Below are positions 36,736-44,437 of a DNA stretch of 64,000 bases, one piece after another; the stretch's first letter is position 1; each line of letters begins with the position of its first letter. The position numbers were made by a program, and so were the translations under genes. The notes beneath the pieces were generated by a model, which saw only the letters and a program-made list of their open reading frames with translations, did no database searches and was not told where the DNA came from. The DNA comes from Actinomycetota bacterium (lineage in GTDB: Bacteria; Actinomycetota; Nitriliruptoria; Nitriliruptorales; Nitriliruptoraceae): the NCBI GenBank assembly GCA_019347575.1, contig JAHWKY010000015.1:1-64000 (forward strand), read 5' to 3'.

Positions 36736-37563
36736 TCAGACGGCCTCGAGCGCGGGCTCAGGGGCAGCCGCCCCGGTGTCCAGCAGCCTGGGGTCCTCGA
36801 AGATGGCGCGGAACTCGCGCGCCAGCGTCCCCGCCTGGAACCCGTCGATGAAGCGGTGGTCGATGGTCGCCGTGAGGGTGATCGTGGGCCGAGCGACGAT
36901 GCGCCCGTCGACCACCTGAGGTCGCTCGTCCACGGCACCGATGAGGACGTAGATCGGCACGCGCGCGAACGGCGTGGGCGGGACGAAGGCCTCGTCGAGT
37001 CCGAACACCCCCACGTTCGTGACGATCGCGGATCCGAACGGGAAGCGCTCCAGCCCGAGCGCCTTCACCTCGACCCCGAGCGATCCCGTCAGCCACCCCG
37101 TCAGCCACAGCACCGGTCGGAGCAGGAAGGTCGGCAGCAGCCGCACGAGCTTCTTGCTCTTCTCCCAGTCGTCGTCACCCCCGCCCCGCAGCCGCCCGGC
37201 CTTCTCGCGCAGCTCGCGAGCGATGTCCTCGACCGGCTTGCGGTCGGTGTGTTCCACCTTCGCCCGGGCGAGGTCGGACCCGTCCTCCATCGTCACGAGG
37301 AACGTGACGTCCACACGGTCGTGGGGTTCGTAGCGGCCCATGACGATGCGGCCGTTAAGCGACGGCTCGGCGGCAAGCGCGCGGGCGAGGGTCTTGCCGA
37401 CGACGTGGGTCAGCGTGACCTTCTCGCCGGTGCGCTCGCGAACCTCGGCGACGTAGTCGAGCACCGGTCCGGCATCGAGCGTGAGCTTGCCGTAGATGTT
37501 GCCCTCGCGGGGCGCGCGCCAGCTCGCGATCGCGAGCTTGCGACGGGTCGTCGATATGGCCAC
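36736..37563 (-). CDS. 2-oxoacid dehydrogenase acyltransferase catalytic-domain protein
   Basis: 275 residues consisting of only the E2 catalytic domain: no lipoyl or E1/E3-binding domain is present. The active-site motif DHRFIDGFQAG near the C-terminus corresponds to His-X3-Asp-Gly, and THVVGKTLARALAAEPSLNGR is typical of the N-terminal part. Stand-alone versions are known but their substrates are not. A hydrophobic stretch (LLPTFLLRPVLWLTGWLTG) suggests membrane contact. GTG 37563 after GAGGAG. Upstream of hisC on the same strand. Confidence 0.85.
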   Translation of the reverse strand: MAISTTRRKLAIASWRAPREGNIYGKLTLDAGPVLDYVAEVRERTGEKVTLTHVVGKTLARALAAEPSLNGRIVMGRYEPHDRVDVTFLVTMEDGSDLARAKVEHTDRKPVEDIARELREKAGRLRGGGDDDWEKSKKLVRLLPTFLLRPVLWLTGWLTGSLGVEVKALGLERFPFGSAIVTNVGVFGLDEAFVPPTPFARVPIYVLIGAVDERPQVVDGRIVARPTITLTATIDHRFIDGFQAGTLAREFRAIFEDPRLLDTGAAAPEPALEAV

Positions 37564-37632
37564 CTGTCCGCTCCTCGAACCTTGGCGACGGCGCATCCGC
37601 GCCGTCGATCCACGCGTTCGTGCTCAACCCAC

Positions 37633-37654
37633 GGGCGAGAGCGCGGTCTCGCCC
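37633..37654 (-). terminator. Hairpin between the VapBC and acyltransferase genes
   Basis: GGGCGAGA pairs with TCTCGCCC around gcgcgg. About 100 bases beyond the toxin stop. Its core is the inverse of the 7465-7490 hairpin. Confidence 0.5.
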
Positions 37655-37756
37655 GCTCCGTGGGGAGCGAGTCCTTCGCCCCCAACCCGTCCGCTCCTCC
37701 CCGTCCCGACAGCGTAACGGGGGCGGACACCACGGCGACCCGCGTCGCCGGTCGGC

Positions 37757-38155
37757 TCAGGCCGTCACCAGTTCGGTGGCACAGCGAGGGCCTGCTGCCT
37801 CAGCGAGTCGAGCGTCGGCGGTCACCAAGACGACGTCGAGTCGCTCAGCCAGTGCGACGTACCACGCGTCGTACACGGTGACGTTGGTGCGGAGTTCCCA
37901 GATCCGGTCGAGGAACGGAGAAGCGGCGTGGAGGCGCAGCCGGGTGACCCGCAGTCGAGCGCGTGCGCGCTCGGCGACGAGGGGATCGATCTCGCCGCCG
38001 ACGGCGAGTCCGCGGATGGCGGACAGGACCTCGGCCGGCAAGATGTGTGGTGCATCCCAGGTCGTGTCGGCTCGCAGGCGACGACGGGCCCGGTGACCGA
38101 CTTCGGCGCCGTTCGTCAGCGCCTCGGCGAGCACCGACGCGTCGAGCACCGCCAC
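37757..38155 (-). CDS. vapC: PIN-domain toxin (VapC family)
   Basis: 132 residues, one PIN domain. The acidic metal-binding residues are visible: Asp in VLDASVLAEAL, Glu in LPAEVLSAIRGL, Asp in TVYDAWYVALAE and Asp in LVTADARLAEAAG. VapC toxins are Mg-dependent RNases, often cutting tRNA. GTG 38155 lies three bases after the antitoxin stop, the usual vapB-vapC order. Confidence 0.92.
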   Translation of the reverse strand: MAVLDASVLAEALTNGAEVGHRARRRLRADTTWDAPHILPAEVLSAIRGLAVGGEIDPLVAERARARLRVTRLRLHAASPFLDRIWELRTNVTVYDAWYVALAERLDVVLVTADARLAEAAGPRCATELVTA

Positions 38156-38158
38156 GTT

Positions 38159-38401
38159 TCAGCCCGCGTCCCGTTCCGCGCGGATGAACACCGTGGCCGG
38201 CGTCGCGGAGTAGCCCGTCGCCCCCCCGCTGGCGAGTTCGGCCTCGACCTCCGCGGCCACCTCAGCCGGCGTCTTGTGGCGTGCGCTGTCGATGAGCTCA
38301 GCACGGAGGTGTTCTTGCAGGCTCATCCCGGCTGCGGCGGCACGTGCCTTGTGGATGCGGTGGACCTCGTCGGGAACGTCGCGGATCTGGATCGTCGCCA
38401 T
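38159..38401 (-). CDS. vapB: Antitoxin of the VapBC pair (FitA/ribbon-helix-helix type)
   Basis: 80 residues. The N-terminal ribbon-helix-helix domain (MATIQIRDVPDEVHRIHKARAAAAGMSLQEHLR) resembles FitA/VapB antitoxins and would bind its own promoter. The acidic C-terminus would wrap the PIN toxin. ATG 38401, start of the operon. Confidence 0.9.
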   Translation of the reverse strand: MATIQIRDVPDEVHRIHKARAAAAGMSLQEHLRAELIDSARHKTPAEVAAEVEAELASGGATGYSATPATVFIRAERDAG

Positions 38402-38447
38402 CGTGCATGCAGCTTAGCGCTGGAAGCGCTGGGACGCATGCACCCGC

Positions 38448-38786
38448 TCACAGGTAGAGGCCGGTGGCGCCGTCACGCCGGGTCGAGCCGACGGCGTGCA
38501 CGTCGCGCTCCCTCACGATGAGGTAGGCGTCGCCCTGGATGTCGACCTCGATGGCGTCCTCGGGCAGGTACAGCACCTCGTCGTGGACCTGGACGTGGCG
38601 CACGTGGGGGCCGACGCCCAGCACGGCCCCCCAGATGCCCTTGCGCTCGACCGACTGCGCCGTGGCCGGGATCAGGATCCCGCCCTTGGAGCGCCGCTCG
38701 GCGTCGTCGGGCAGTTCGATGAGGATGCGGTCGCCCGTCACGGCGACCGACCTGCGCAGTTCGGGGACGTGCTCGGACGCGGACAT
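38448..38786 (-). CDS. GroES-like co-chaperonin fold protein
   Basis: 112 residues. Core GroES pattern is present: VTGDRILIELPDDAERRSKGGILIPATAQ corresponds to the mobile loop region and its flanking strands, and EVLYLPEDAIEVDIQGDAYLIVRERDV to the C-terminal strands. No groEL is nearby. A second, divergent GroES-like protein is common in actinobacteria. Independent of the neighbours by spacing. Confidence 0.85.
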   Translation of the reverse strand: MSASEHVPELRRSVAVTGDRILIELPDDAERRSKGGILIPATAQSVERKGIWGAVLGVGPHVRHVQVHDEVLYLPEDAIEVDIQGDAYLIVRERDVHAVGSTRRDGATGLYL

Positions 38787-38843
38787 CGGTGGGAGGCTGC
38801 TCCGGGAACGGTGGGCCGGCAGGGTACCCGGGGGGTCCGCAGG

Positions 38844-39389
38844 TCAGCGCTCGTCGTCGCCGTACATGCGGTCGCCGTCCGGTCTGGGTGACGTCCGAGC
38901 TCGAGCGCGCTGGAGGACCCGGCGGGCGAAGCGCCGTAGCGAGGGGAGTTGGAAGGGGATGATGAGCGCCCCGAAGACGATGGTCGTGACCGCGACGTTG
39001 CGCTGCTGCGGGAGTTCGACGGGGAAGTTGAGCACGAGGAAGCCGCCACCGATGACGGCCAGGCCCAACAGCAGAGGTGGGGTGTCCAGGGCGAGCCGTT
39101 GGGCCGCGCGGATGGGCTTGCGCAGCCAGGGCCACTGCGAGGACAGGATGCCCAGCCCACCGAAGACGATCGCCCATCCTGGTCCTGGCAGCGGGATCAG
39201 CAGCACGCCGACCCCGACGACGACCAGGCCGACGACGGTCAGTCCGACGCGACGCAGGCTGCGGCCGATCAGCCTGGGCCCCTGGGTCAGGCGGTCGACG
39301 CGCTGGGACCGCTGCTTCGAACGCTGCGGGGGCGACCGCGGCGTGAGGCGGTCTCGGACTGGCTCGGACTCGGAGCGCTCGGCGCTCAG
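38844..39389 (-). CDS. PGPGW-motif membrane protein (TIGR02611-like), unusual start
   Basis: About 181 residues. Basic N-terminus (EPVRDRLTPRSPPQRSKQR), then helix 1 (VGLTVVGLVVVGVGVLLI) leading into the motif PLPGPGWAIVFGGLGIL, a loop (WPWLRKPI), and two further hydrophobic segments. Function unknown. The first helix lies upstream of the only GTG in the frame (39206), so the true start must be further up. No ATG, GTG or TTG exists there, and the best candidate is CTG 39389 overlapping the regulator stop as CTGA. Confidence 0.75.
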   Translation of the reverse strand: MSAERSESEPVRDRLTPRSPPQRSKQRSQRVDRLTQGPRLIGRSLRRVGLTVVGLVVVGVGVLLIPLPGPGWAIVFGGLGILSSQWPWLRKPIRAAQRLALDTPPLLLGLAVIGGGFLVLNFPVELPQQRNVAVTTIVFGALIIPFQLPSLRRFARRVLQRARARTSPRPDGDRMYGDDER

Positions 39390-40054
39390 CTCGGCACCAC
39401 AAACACCAACCGGGCCACGTCCGAGGACAGCTCGACCTCGCCACCGGGGCCCGCCGTCCCCACGACCCGCACCCCCTTGTCGTCGGCTGTCGTCACCTTA
39501 CCGATGCCGCCCGGCTTGAGTCCGGCGTTCGCGAGCCGGCGCATCAGATCGACGTCGGTCTGCAGCTCCTCGGAGATCCGGGTGACGCGCACGTTGCCGC
39601 TTCCGGCCTCGACGAGAGTGATCTCGTCCTCGCGCTCAGGCGGGTTGGACGAGCCGGGGATCGCGTTGCCGTGGGGACAGACACCCGGATCGCCGAGCAG
39701 CTCGACGAGGCGTCGCTCGACGTCGTCGGAGATGACGTGCTCCCACTTGCACGCTTCCTGGTGGATCTGCTCCCACGGCAGGCCGATGACGTCGTGGAGC
39801 AGACGTTCGGCGAGACGGTGCTTGCGCGCGACACTGACCGCGAGATCGCGCCCCGGCTTGGTCAGCTCGATGACGCGATCGTCCGCGACGTGGACGTAGC
39901 CGTCGTCCTCGAGACGTGCCACCGTCTCGGACACGGTCGGGGCGGCCAGCCCGAGCCGCTCCACGAGCCGTGCCCGCAGCGGCGGGATCGACTCCTCCTC
40001 GAGCTCGAGGACGGTGAGCAGGTACTGCTCGGTCGTGTCGTGGAGATCGGCCAC
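39386..40054 (-). CDS. ideR: DtxR/IdeR-type iron-dependent repressor
   Basis: 222 residues, close to DtxR in layout: winged HTH (PPLRARLVERLGLAAPTVSETVARLEDDGYV), dimerisation/metal region (KHRLAERLLHDVIGLPWEQIHQEACKWEHVISDDVERRL) with His, Glu, His, Cys, Glu and His ligands, and a C-terminal SH3-like domain. The Cys in EACKWEH fits iron (DtxR) not manganese (MntR) proteins. DtxR's Met10 position (DTTEMYL) is Gln here (DTTEQYL). GTG 40054 follows GGGAGG. Divergent from the ferric ABC ATPase, with an iron box between. Confidence 0.93.
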   Translation of the reverse strand: MADLHDTTEQYLLTVLELEEESIPPLRARLVERLGLAAPTVSETVARLEDDGYVHVADDRVIELTKPGRDLAVSVARKHRLAERLLHDVIGLPWEQIHQEACKWEHVISDDVERRLVELLGDPGVCPHGNAIPGSSNPPEREDEITLVEAGSGNVRVTRISEELQTDVDLMRRLANAGLKPGGIGKVTTADDKGVRVVGTAGPGGEVELSSDVARLVFVVPS

Positions 40055-40099
40055 GGCCGCACCTCCCTCCATCGTCGCGCATCCGCGACGGCCGTCAGA

Positions 40100-40118
40100 T
40101 AAGGGTAGCCTTACCTCT
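40100..40118. promoter_or_regulatory. Iron box 1, between regulator and ferric ABC ATPase
   Basis: TAAGGGTAGCCTTACCTCT matches the IdeR/DtxR 19-base consensus (TWAGGTTAGSCTWACCTWA) at 16 positions. It lies 36 bases before the ATPase ATG and 45 bases from the regulator start, so it may control both. Confidence 0.8.
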
Positions 40119-40154
40119 GCTGTCGCCATCGAGAACGCCGTACGGGAGGATGGT

Positions 40155-41264
40155 ATGCCCACCGTCGAGACGACCGCACCGGCTGCGGTCGCCTGCGACG
40201 ATCTGCGTATCGCGTTCGGGGACACGGTGGCGGTCGATGGCCTCGACCTGGTGGTGGCGCCCGGGAAGGTGACCGCGCTCCTCGGCCCCTCAGGGTGCGG
40301 GAAGACCACGACGTTGCGCGCCATCGCCGGATTCGTCACGCCTCAGGCCGGTCGGGTCTTCCTCCACGGCTCCCTGGTCGCCTCGCCGGGCCAGTGCGTC
40401 CCGCCGGAGCGGCGTCGGGTCGGGATGGTGTTCCAGGACTACGCGCTGTTCCCCCACCTGACGGTCGCCGAGAACGTCGCCTACGGCCTGCGTTCGCGTC
40501 CCGACCGGGCGCGGCGCATCGCCGAGGTCCTGGCCCTGGTGGGGTTGAGCGATCTGGGTCATCGTCGCCCTGGCGAGCTGTCGGGCGGGCAGCAGCAGCG
40601 GACCGCCCTGGCACGGGCGCTCGCGCCCGACCCGGAGGTCATCCTTCTCGACGAGCCGTTCTCCAACCTCGACGCCGGTCTGCGCTCGGCGGTCCGCTCC
40701 GACGTCCGCGAGATCCTCCGCCGGGCCGGCGCCACCGCGATCGTGGTCACCCACGACCAGGAGGAAGCGCTGTCGCTGGCGGACGAGGTCGCCGTGATGT
40801 CCAGCGGGCGGGTCCACCAGGTCGCCGCCCCCCACACCCTCTACACCCGACCCGCCGATCGGTTCGTGGCCTCGTTCGTCGGAGACGCCGACCTCCTACC
40901 GGGCCGTCGCGTGGACCGGCACACCGTCGAGACGCCGCTGGGGCGGCTCCCGACGCTCGAACCGGTCACGGCCACGATCGTCGACGTGGTGATCCGCCCC
41001 GAATCGCTGCGCCTCACACCCGACGACGGCGGTCCGTGCGAGGTCCAGGAGGTGACCTACTTCGGCCACGATCAGCTGGTGCGGGTCCTGCTGAACGACG
41101 GCACGTCGGTCCGCTCGCGTCTCGGACCGGAGCCGACCCTGCGACCTGGCGAACGCGTGCGCGTCGAGCTCGACGGCGCCGTCGTCGCCTTCGCCGACGG
41201 CCAGCGAACCCAGACCATCCACCACGCGACGGAGCTCGTCGACGTGCACGGCGACCGCTCCTGA
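40155..41264 (+). CDS. fbpC: Ferric iron ABC transporter ATP-binding protein (FbpC-like)
   Basis: 369 residues. Walker A GPSGCGKTTT, Q-loop VFQDYALFPHLTV, signature LSGGQQQRTALARAL, Walker B VILLDEPFSNLD, His-loop VVTHDQEEAL, then a C-terminal TOBE-type regulatory domain (ATIVDVVIRPESLRL). The whole is FbpC/FutC-like. ATG 40155 with GGGAGG. Preceded by iron box 1. The matching permease and binding protein are 6 kb away. Its stop overlaps the flavoprotein gene. Confidence 0.92.
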   Translation: MPTVETTAPAAVACDDLRIAFGDTVAVDGLDLVVAPGKVTALLGPSGCGKTTTLRAIAGFVTPQAGRVFLHGSLVASPGQCVPPERRRVGMVFQDYALFPHLTVAENVAYGLRSRPDRARRIAEVLALVGLSDLGHRRPGELSGGQQQRTALARALAPDPEVILLDEPFSNLDAGLRSAVRSDVREILRRAGATAIVVTHDQEEALSLADEVAVMSSGRVHQVAAPHTLYTRPADRFVASFVGDADLLPGRRVDRHTVETPLGRLPTLEPVTATIVDVVIRPESLRLTPDDGGPCEVQEVTYFGHDQLVRVLLNDGTSVRSRLGPEPTLRPGERVRVELDGAVVAFADGQRTQTIHHATELVDVHGDRS

Positions 41265-42655
41265 CCTCGAACGCCCACCTGATCATCCTCGGTGCTGGCC
41301 CGGCCGGCGTCGGTGCGGCCTACCGCGCAGCCCGCAGCGGCCACGACGTGACCGTCCTCGAACGAGCCGACCGGGTCGGAGGGGCCGCCGGGAGCTTCGA
41401 GGTCGATGGGGTGCGGGTGGACCACGGCAGCCACCGTCTGCACGCGAGCATCGAACCCGCGATCCTCGACACGCTGCGCGGACTGCTCGGCGAGGACCTC
41501 CAACGCCGGCCTCGACGCGGGCGCATCCGGCTGGCCGAGCGCTGGCTGGCGTTCCCCCTCACACCGGGTGATGCCCTGCGCAACCTCCCTCCGGGCTTCG
41601 CCGTGCGCACGGCCTTGGAGGCGGGCACGGCGTGGGCACGGTCGGCTCGATCGGACACGTTCAGTGAGCGACTGCGAGCCAGTCTTGGCCCGACGATGTG
41701 CGAACGCTTCTACTTCCCGTACGCGAGGAAGCTGTGGGGTGTGGAGCCCGATCGACTGAGCGGCGAGCAGGCCCGTCGGCGCGTCAGCGCCGACACACCA
41801 GGCAAGCTGATCCGCCGCGTCGTCGCCGGACGCGACCCCGAGCGGCGCACGTTCCTGTACCCACGCCGAGGCTACGGCCAGCTCTGGGAGGCCCTCGCGG
41901 AGGCGGCGGCAGCCGACGGCGCCGAGATCCGTCTGGGCACCTCGGCCGAAGCGGTCGAGATCGACGGCGACGGCGTCACCGTCAGCACGACGGACGGCGA
42001 TGTCCAGGGCAACGCCGTGTGGTCGACCATCCCCATGCCAGCACTCGCCGGCATGCTCCGTCCGGCCCCGCCCCCCGTCGTCCTCGCCGCTGCGGCGCGG
42101 CTCCGCTCACGCGCGATGGTGCTCGTCTACCTCACGCTCCCGATGGCTCAGTACACGCCCTTCGACGCGCACTACCTCCCCGAGGAGTGGACACCGGTCA
42201 CGCGCATCTCCGAGCCGATGAACTACCGCGATGCTCGAGGTCACGGCGACCCCAGCGACCGGACCGTCCTGTGCGCCGAGATCCCCTGCGACGCTGGCGA
42301 CGACCTCTGGACCTCCTCGGACGACGACCTCGCCGCGGTCGTCATCGACGCGCTTACGCGCGCCGGGCTTGCACGACCGGACCCATCGGCGATCACGACC
42401 GTGCGTCTCCCGTCGGCCTACCCCATCTACGAGGTCGGCTGGGAGGACGCGTTCGAGCCCCTCGATGCGTGGCTGGAGCGTCAACCGAGGATCCTGACCT
42501 TCGGGCGTCAGGGTCTGTTCGCCCACGACAACGCCCACCACGCCCTGGCGATGGCGTGGGCGGCCGCGGATGCGCTGCTGCTCGACGGGCGGGTGGATCA
42601 CGGCGTGTGGGAACGAGCTCGCGCGCGCTTCCGCGATCACATCGTCGAGGACTGA
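41261..42655 (+). CDS. FAD-dependent amine-oxidase-type flavoprotein, UDP-galactopyranose-mutase/PPO-like
   Basis: 464 residues. FAD-binding Rossmann motif LIILGAGPAGVGAAYRAARSG, then VLERADRVGGAAGSFE, the DHGSHRLH segment, and C-terminal FAD contact (GRQGLFAHDNAHHALAMAWAAADALL). Such proteins, related to protoporphyrinogen oxidase and UGM, are often found with glycosyltransferases. No ATG/GTG/TTG lies in frame near the fold's start. CTG 41261 overlaps the ATPase stop as CTGA. It is on the iron-box 1 transcript. Substrate open: a lipid-linked sugar or porphyrin-type substrate. Confidence 0.8.
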   Translation: MTSNAHLIILGAGPAGVGAAYRAARSGHDVTVLERADRVGGAAGSFEVDGVRVDHGSHRLHASIEPAILDTLRGLLGEDLQRRPRRGRIRLAERWLAFPLTPGDALRNLPPGFAVRTALEAGTAWARSARSDTFSERLRASLGPTMCERFYFPYARKLWGVEPDRLSGEQARRRVSADTPGKLIRRVVAGRDPERRTFLYPRRGYGQLWEALAEAAAADGAEIRLGTSAEAVEIDGDGVTVSTTDGDVQGNAVWSTIPMPALAGMLRPAPPPVVLAAAARLRSRAMVLVYLTLPMAQYTPFDAHYLPEEWTPVTRISEPMNYRDARGHGDPSDRTVLCAEIPCDAGDDLWTSSDDDLAAVVIDALTRAGLARPDPSAITTVRLPSAYPIYEVGWEDAFEPLDAWLERQPRILTFGRQGLFAHDNAHHALAMAWAAADALLLDGRVDHGVWERARARFRDHIVED

Positions 42656-44289
42656 GCCCCTCGACCCGCGAGTACGGCCGGATCGTTCAGCACGCGCCAC
42701 ACGGCAGGCACGACGTGGCGCAGGTAGCGGACCGGGCGCACGAAGGACCGACCGACGCTCCGGAAGCCGTAGCTGATCGGTACCTCGCGGTAGCGGAACC
42801 CCTTGAGGAGCAGCTCGAGGGTCAGCACCTGCGCGTAGTTGTAGTCGTGTGCGACGACCGTGGCGCGGGCCGCTTCGGCCGAAAGCAGCCGGTAGCCGCT
42901 CTGTCCGTCGGTGATGCGCCGACGTGCGACGAAGCTCAGTACCAGGCTCAGGAGGCGGTTGCCCAGGCGGCGATGGGGACGCATCCGATCGATGCGGCCC
43001 ATGAAGCGCGAGCCGACGACGTAGTCGGCGGTCCCCTCGAGGACGGGTGAGGCCAGTCGTTCGAGTTCCTCCGGTGCGTACTCGCCGTCGGCATCGCAGA
43101 AGGCGATGGCGGCGGCGCTTCGCTGGACAGCTTCGGCGAGGCCGACGCGCACGGCGGCACCGAGGCCCCGGTTGGTTCCCAGGGAGACCACCTCCGCACC
43201 GGCGGCAGCCGCTCGCGCGGCGGTGGCATCGGTCGATCCGTCGTCGATGACGAGGACGCGCACGGGTCGTCCGCACACCTCCGCCGGGGCGCGGGCGATG
43301 ACGTTCGCGACCGTGGCTTCCTCGTCGTGAGCCGGGAGGAAGAGCACCACCGGTGCGGTATCGGCGGATGGGGGCGCCGTCGACCGTGCCCGGAGCTGTC
43401 GAGGGAGGCGGAGTCGCCCCAGCATCCCCGGCGCGGGCAGCACGAGGGCGACCGCCCCGGTGACCAGCGAGTAGCCGGTCTTGAGCGCGTGGGCGACCAG
43501 CGCGATGGCGAGAGCGGTCGGGGCGTCCACACCGAGCGCCGTGAGGGCCGCGGTCCCCGCGGCTTCGTACGTGCCGAACCCCCCCGGCGCGACGGCCAGG
43601 AGCTGGGCGGCCACGGTGACCGCTGTGACCCCGACCGCCTCGACGGGGCTCAGGTGGACGTTCACGAGCGCCGCGGCGTGCCACACCACCACCGCTTCCA
43701 GGACCCAGGCACCGACCGTGAGCAGTGCGACCCCGGCTCCCGGCAGGCGGATCTGGGCATCCCGGGACAGCCGCCGCAGCCAGACGATGCCTGCCGCCGC
43801 TACCGCGAACGCGACGATGGCCAGTCCCCCGGCGAGCCAGCCCCACCGCCCCACGGCTCCGCCCACGAGCCGGGGTCCCGCGACCGCCGCGAGCAGGCCG
43901 AGGGCCGCGACGTCCGCTGCCCGTAGCGTGACCGTCGAGGCCGTGGCCGTGGCGGTGGGTACGCCGACGCGACGGACGACGCTGGCCGCGCGCAGCGGCT
44001 CGCCCAGACGCAGCGGCAGGACGTGGTTGCCTCCGAGAGTGACGTGGATCGCCGCGGTGGCGTGACCCAGCGGCAACCCCGGGACGACCCGGCACCACGC
44101 GAGGGCACGGAGCAGGAACGCGATGCCGTAGACGCCCAGCACGGCAGCCGTCGCCAGGGGTGCGGCCACGATCGCGCGCCCCGCTTCCCTCAGCGTCGCG
44201 CCATCGACCGTCCTGAGCACCCACCAGGCGGCGAGCGCGGCGAAGGCCACCACCAGCCCCCCGCGCCACCGACGCCACCCGTCCGACAC
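42637..44289 (-). CDS. Fused flippase-like/LPG-synthase-type membrane domain and GT2 glycosyltransferase
   Basis: 550 residues. N-terminal half: about eight transmembrane helices with the UPF0104/lysylphosphatidylglycerol-synthase-TM pattern (GGNHVLPLRLGEPLRA, APGGFGTYEAAG). C-terminal half: GT2 (DPM1-type) domain, VVLFLPAHDEEATVANVIA, VIDDGSTDAT, the nucleotide-metal motif CDADGEYAPEEL, and DYVVGSRFMG with DGQSGYRLL. The fusion joins polyprenyl-phosphate sugar synthesis with a flippase-like domain. GTG 44289 follows GGAGG by six bases. The 3' end overlaps the flavoprotein gene by 19 bases. Divergent from the epimerase across iron box 2. Confidence 0.88.
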   Translation of the reverse strand: MSDGWRRWRGGLVVAFAALAAWWVLRTVDGATLREAGRAIVAAPLATAAVLGVYGIAFLLRALAWCRVVPGLPLGHATAAIHVTLGGNHVLPLRLGEPLRAASVVRRVGVPTATATASTVTLRAADVAALGLLAAVAGPRLVGGAVGRWGWLAGGLAIVAFAVAAAGIVWLRRLSRDAQIRLPGAGVALLTVGAWVLEAVVVWHAAALVNVHLSPVEAVGVTAVTVAAQLLAVAPGGFGTYEAAGTAALTALGVDAPTALAIALVAHALKTGYSLVTGAVALVLPAPGMLGRLRLPRQLRARSTAPPSADTAPVVLFLPAHDEEATVANVIARAPAEVCGRPVRVLVIDDGSTDATAARAAAAGAEVVSLGTNRGLGAAVRVGLAEAVQRSAAAIAFCDADGEYAPEELERLASPVLEGTADYVVGSRFMGRIDRMRPHRRLGNRLLSLVLSFVARRRITDGQSGYRLLSAEAARATVVAHDYNYAQVLTLELLLKGFRYREVPISYGFRSVGRSFVRPVRYLRHVVPAVWRVLNDPAVLAGRGAQSSTM

Positions 44290-44360
44290 GCCGTCCTCCG
44301 TCTCCTTGTGCCACCCCACGGAACTGCCCGTACCGGCGCCGCTTCGGTTCACCACGTTGG

Positions 44361-44379
44361 TTCGGTTAGGCTGCCCTAA
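44361..44379. promoter_or_regulatory. Iron box 2, between the GT2 fusion and the iron uptake operon
   Basis: TTCGGTTAGGCTGCCCTAA matches the IdeR consensus at 16 of 19 positions. It holds the perfect inverted repeat GTTAGG-N4-CCTAAC (44365-44380). It lies 58 bases before the epimerase ATG and 71 bases from the GT2-fusion start, so both directions may be controlled. Confidence 0.82.
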
Positions 44380-44437
44380 CTCGTTGGCCGCACCCTAGCC
44401 AGGGAGCGGCGCCTACCGGAAGCCAGCGAGGGGACGG

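Noticed and set aside
36736-37563. Dihydrolipoamide acyltransferase subunit of a pyruvate or branched-chain dehydrogenase complex
   Set aside because: No lipoyl domain, no E1/E3-binding domain and no E1 or E3 genes nearby. Only the catalytic domain is present.
40295-41260. N-terminal extension of the flavoprotein frame across the ABC ATPase gene
   Set aside because: Encodes Arg/Pro/Gly-rich nonsense in the wrong frame of a well-conserved ATPase. The real fold starts near 41261.
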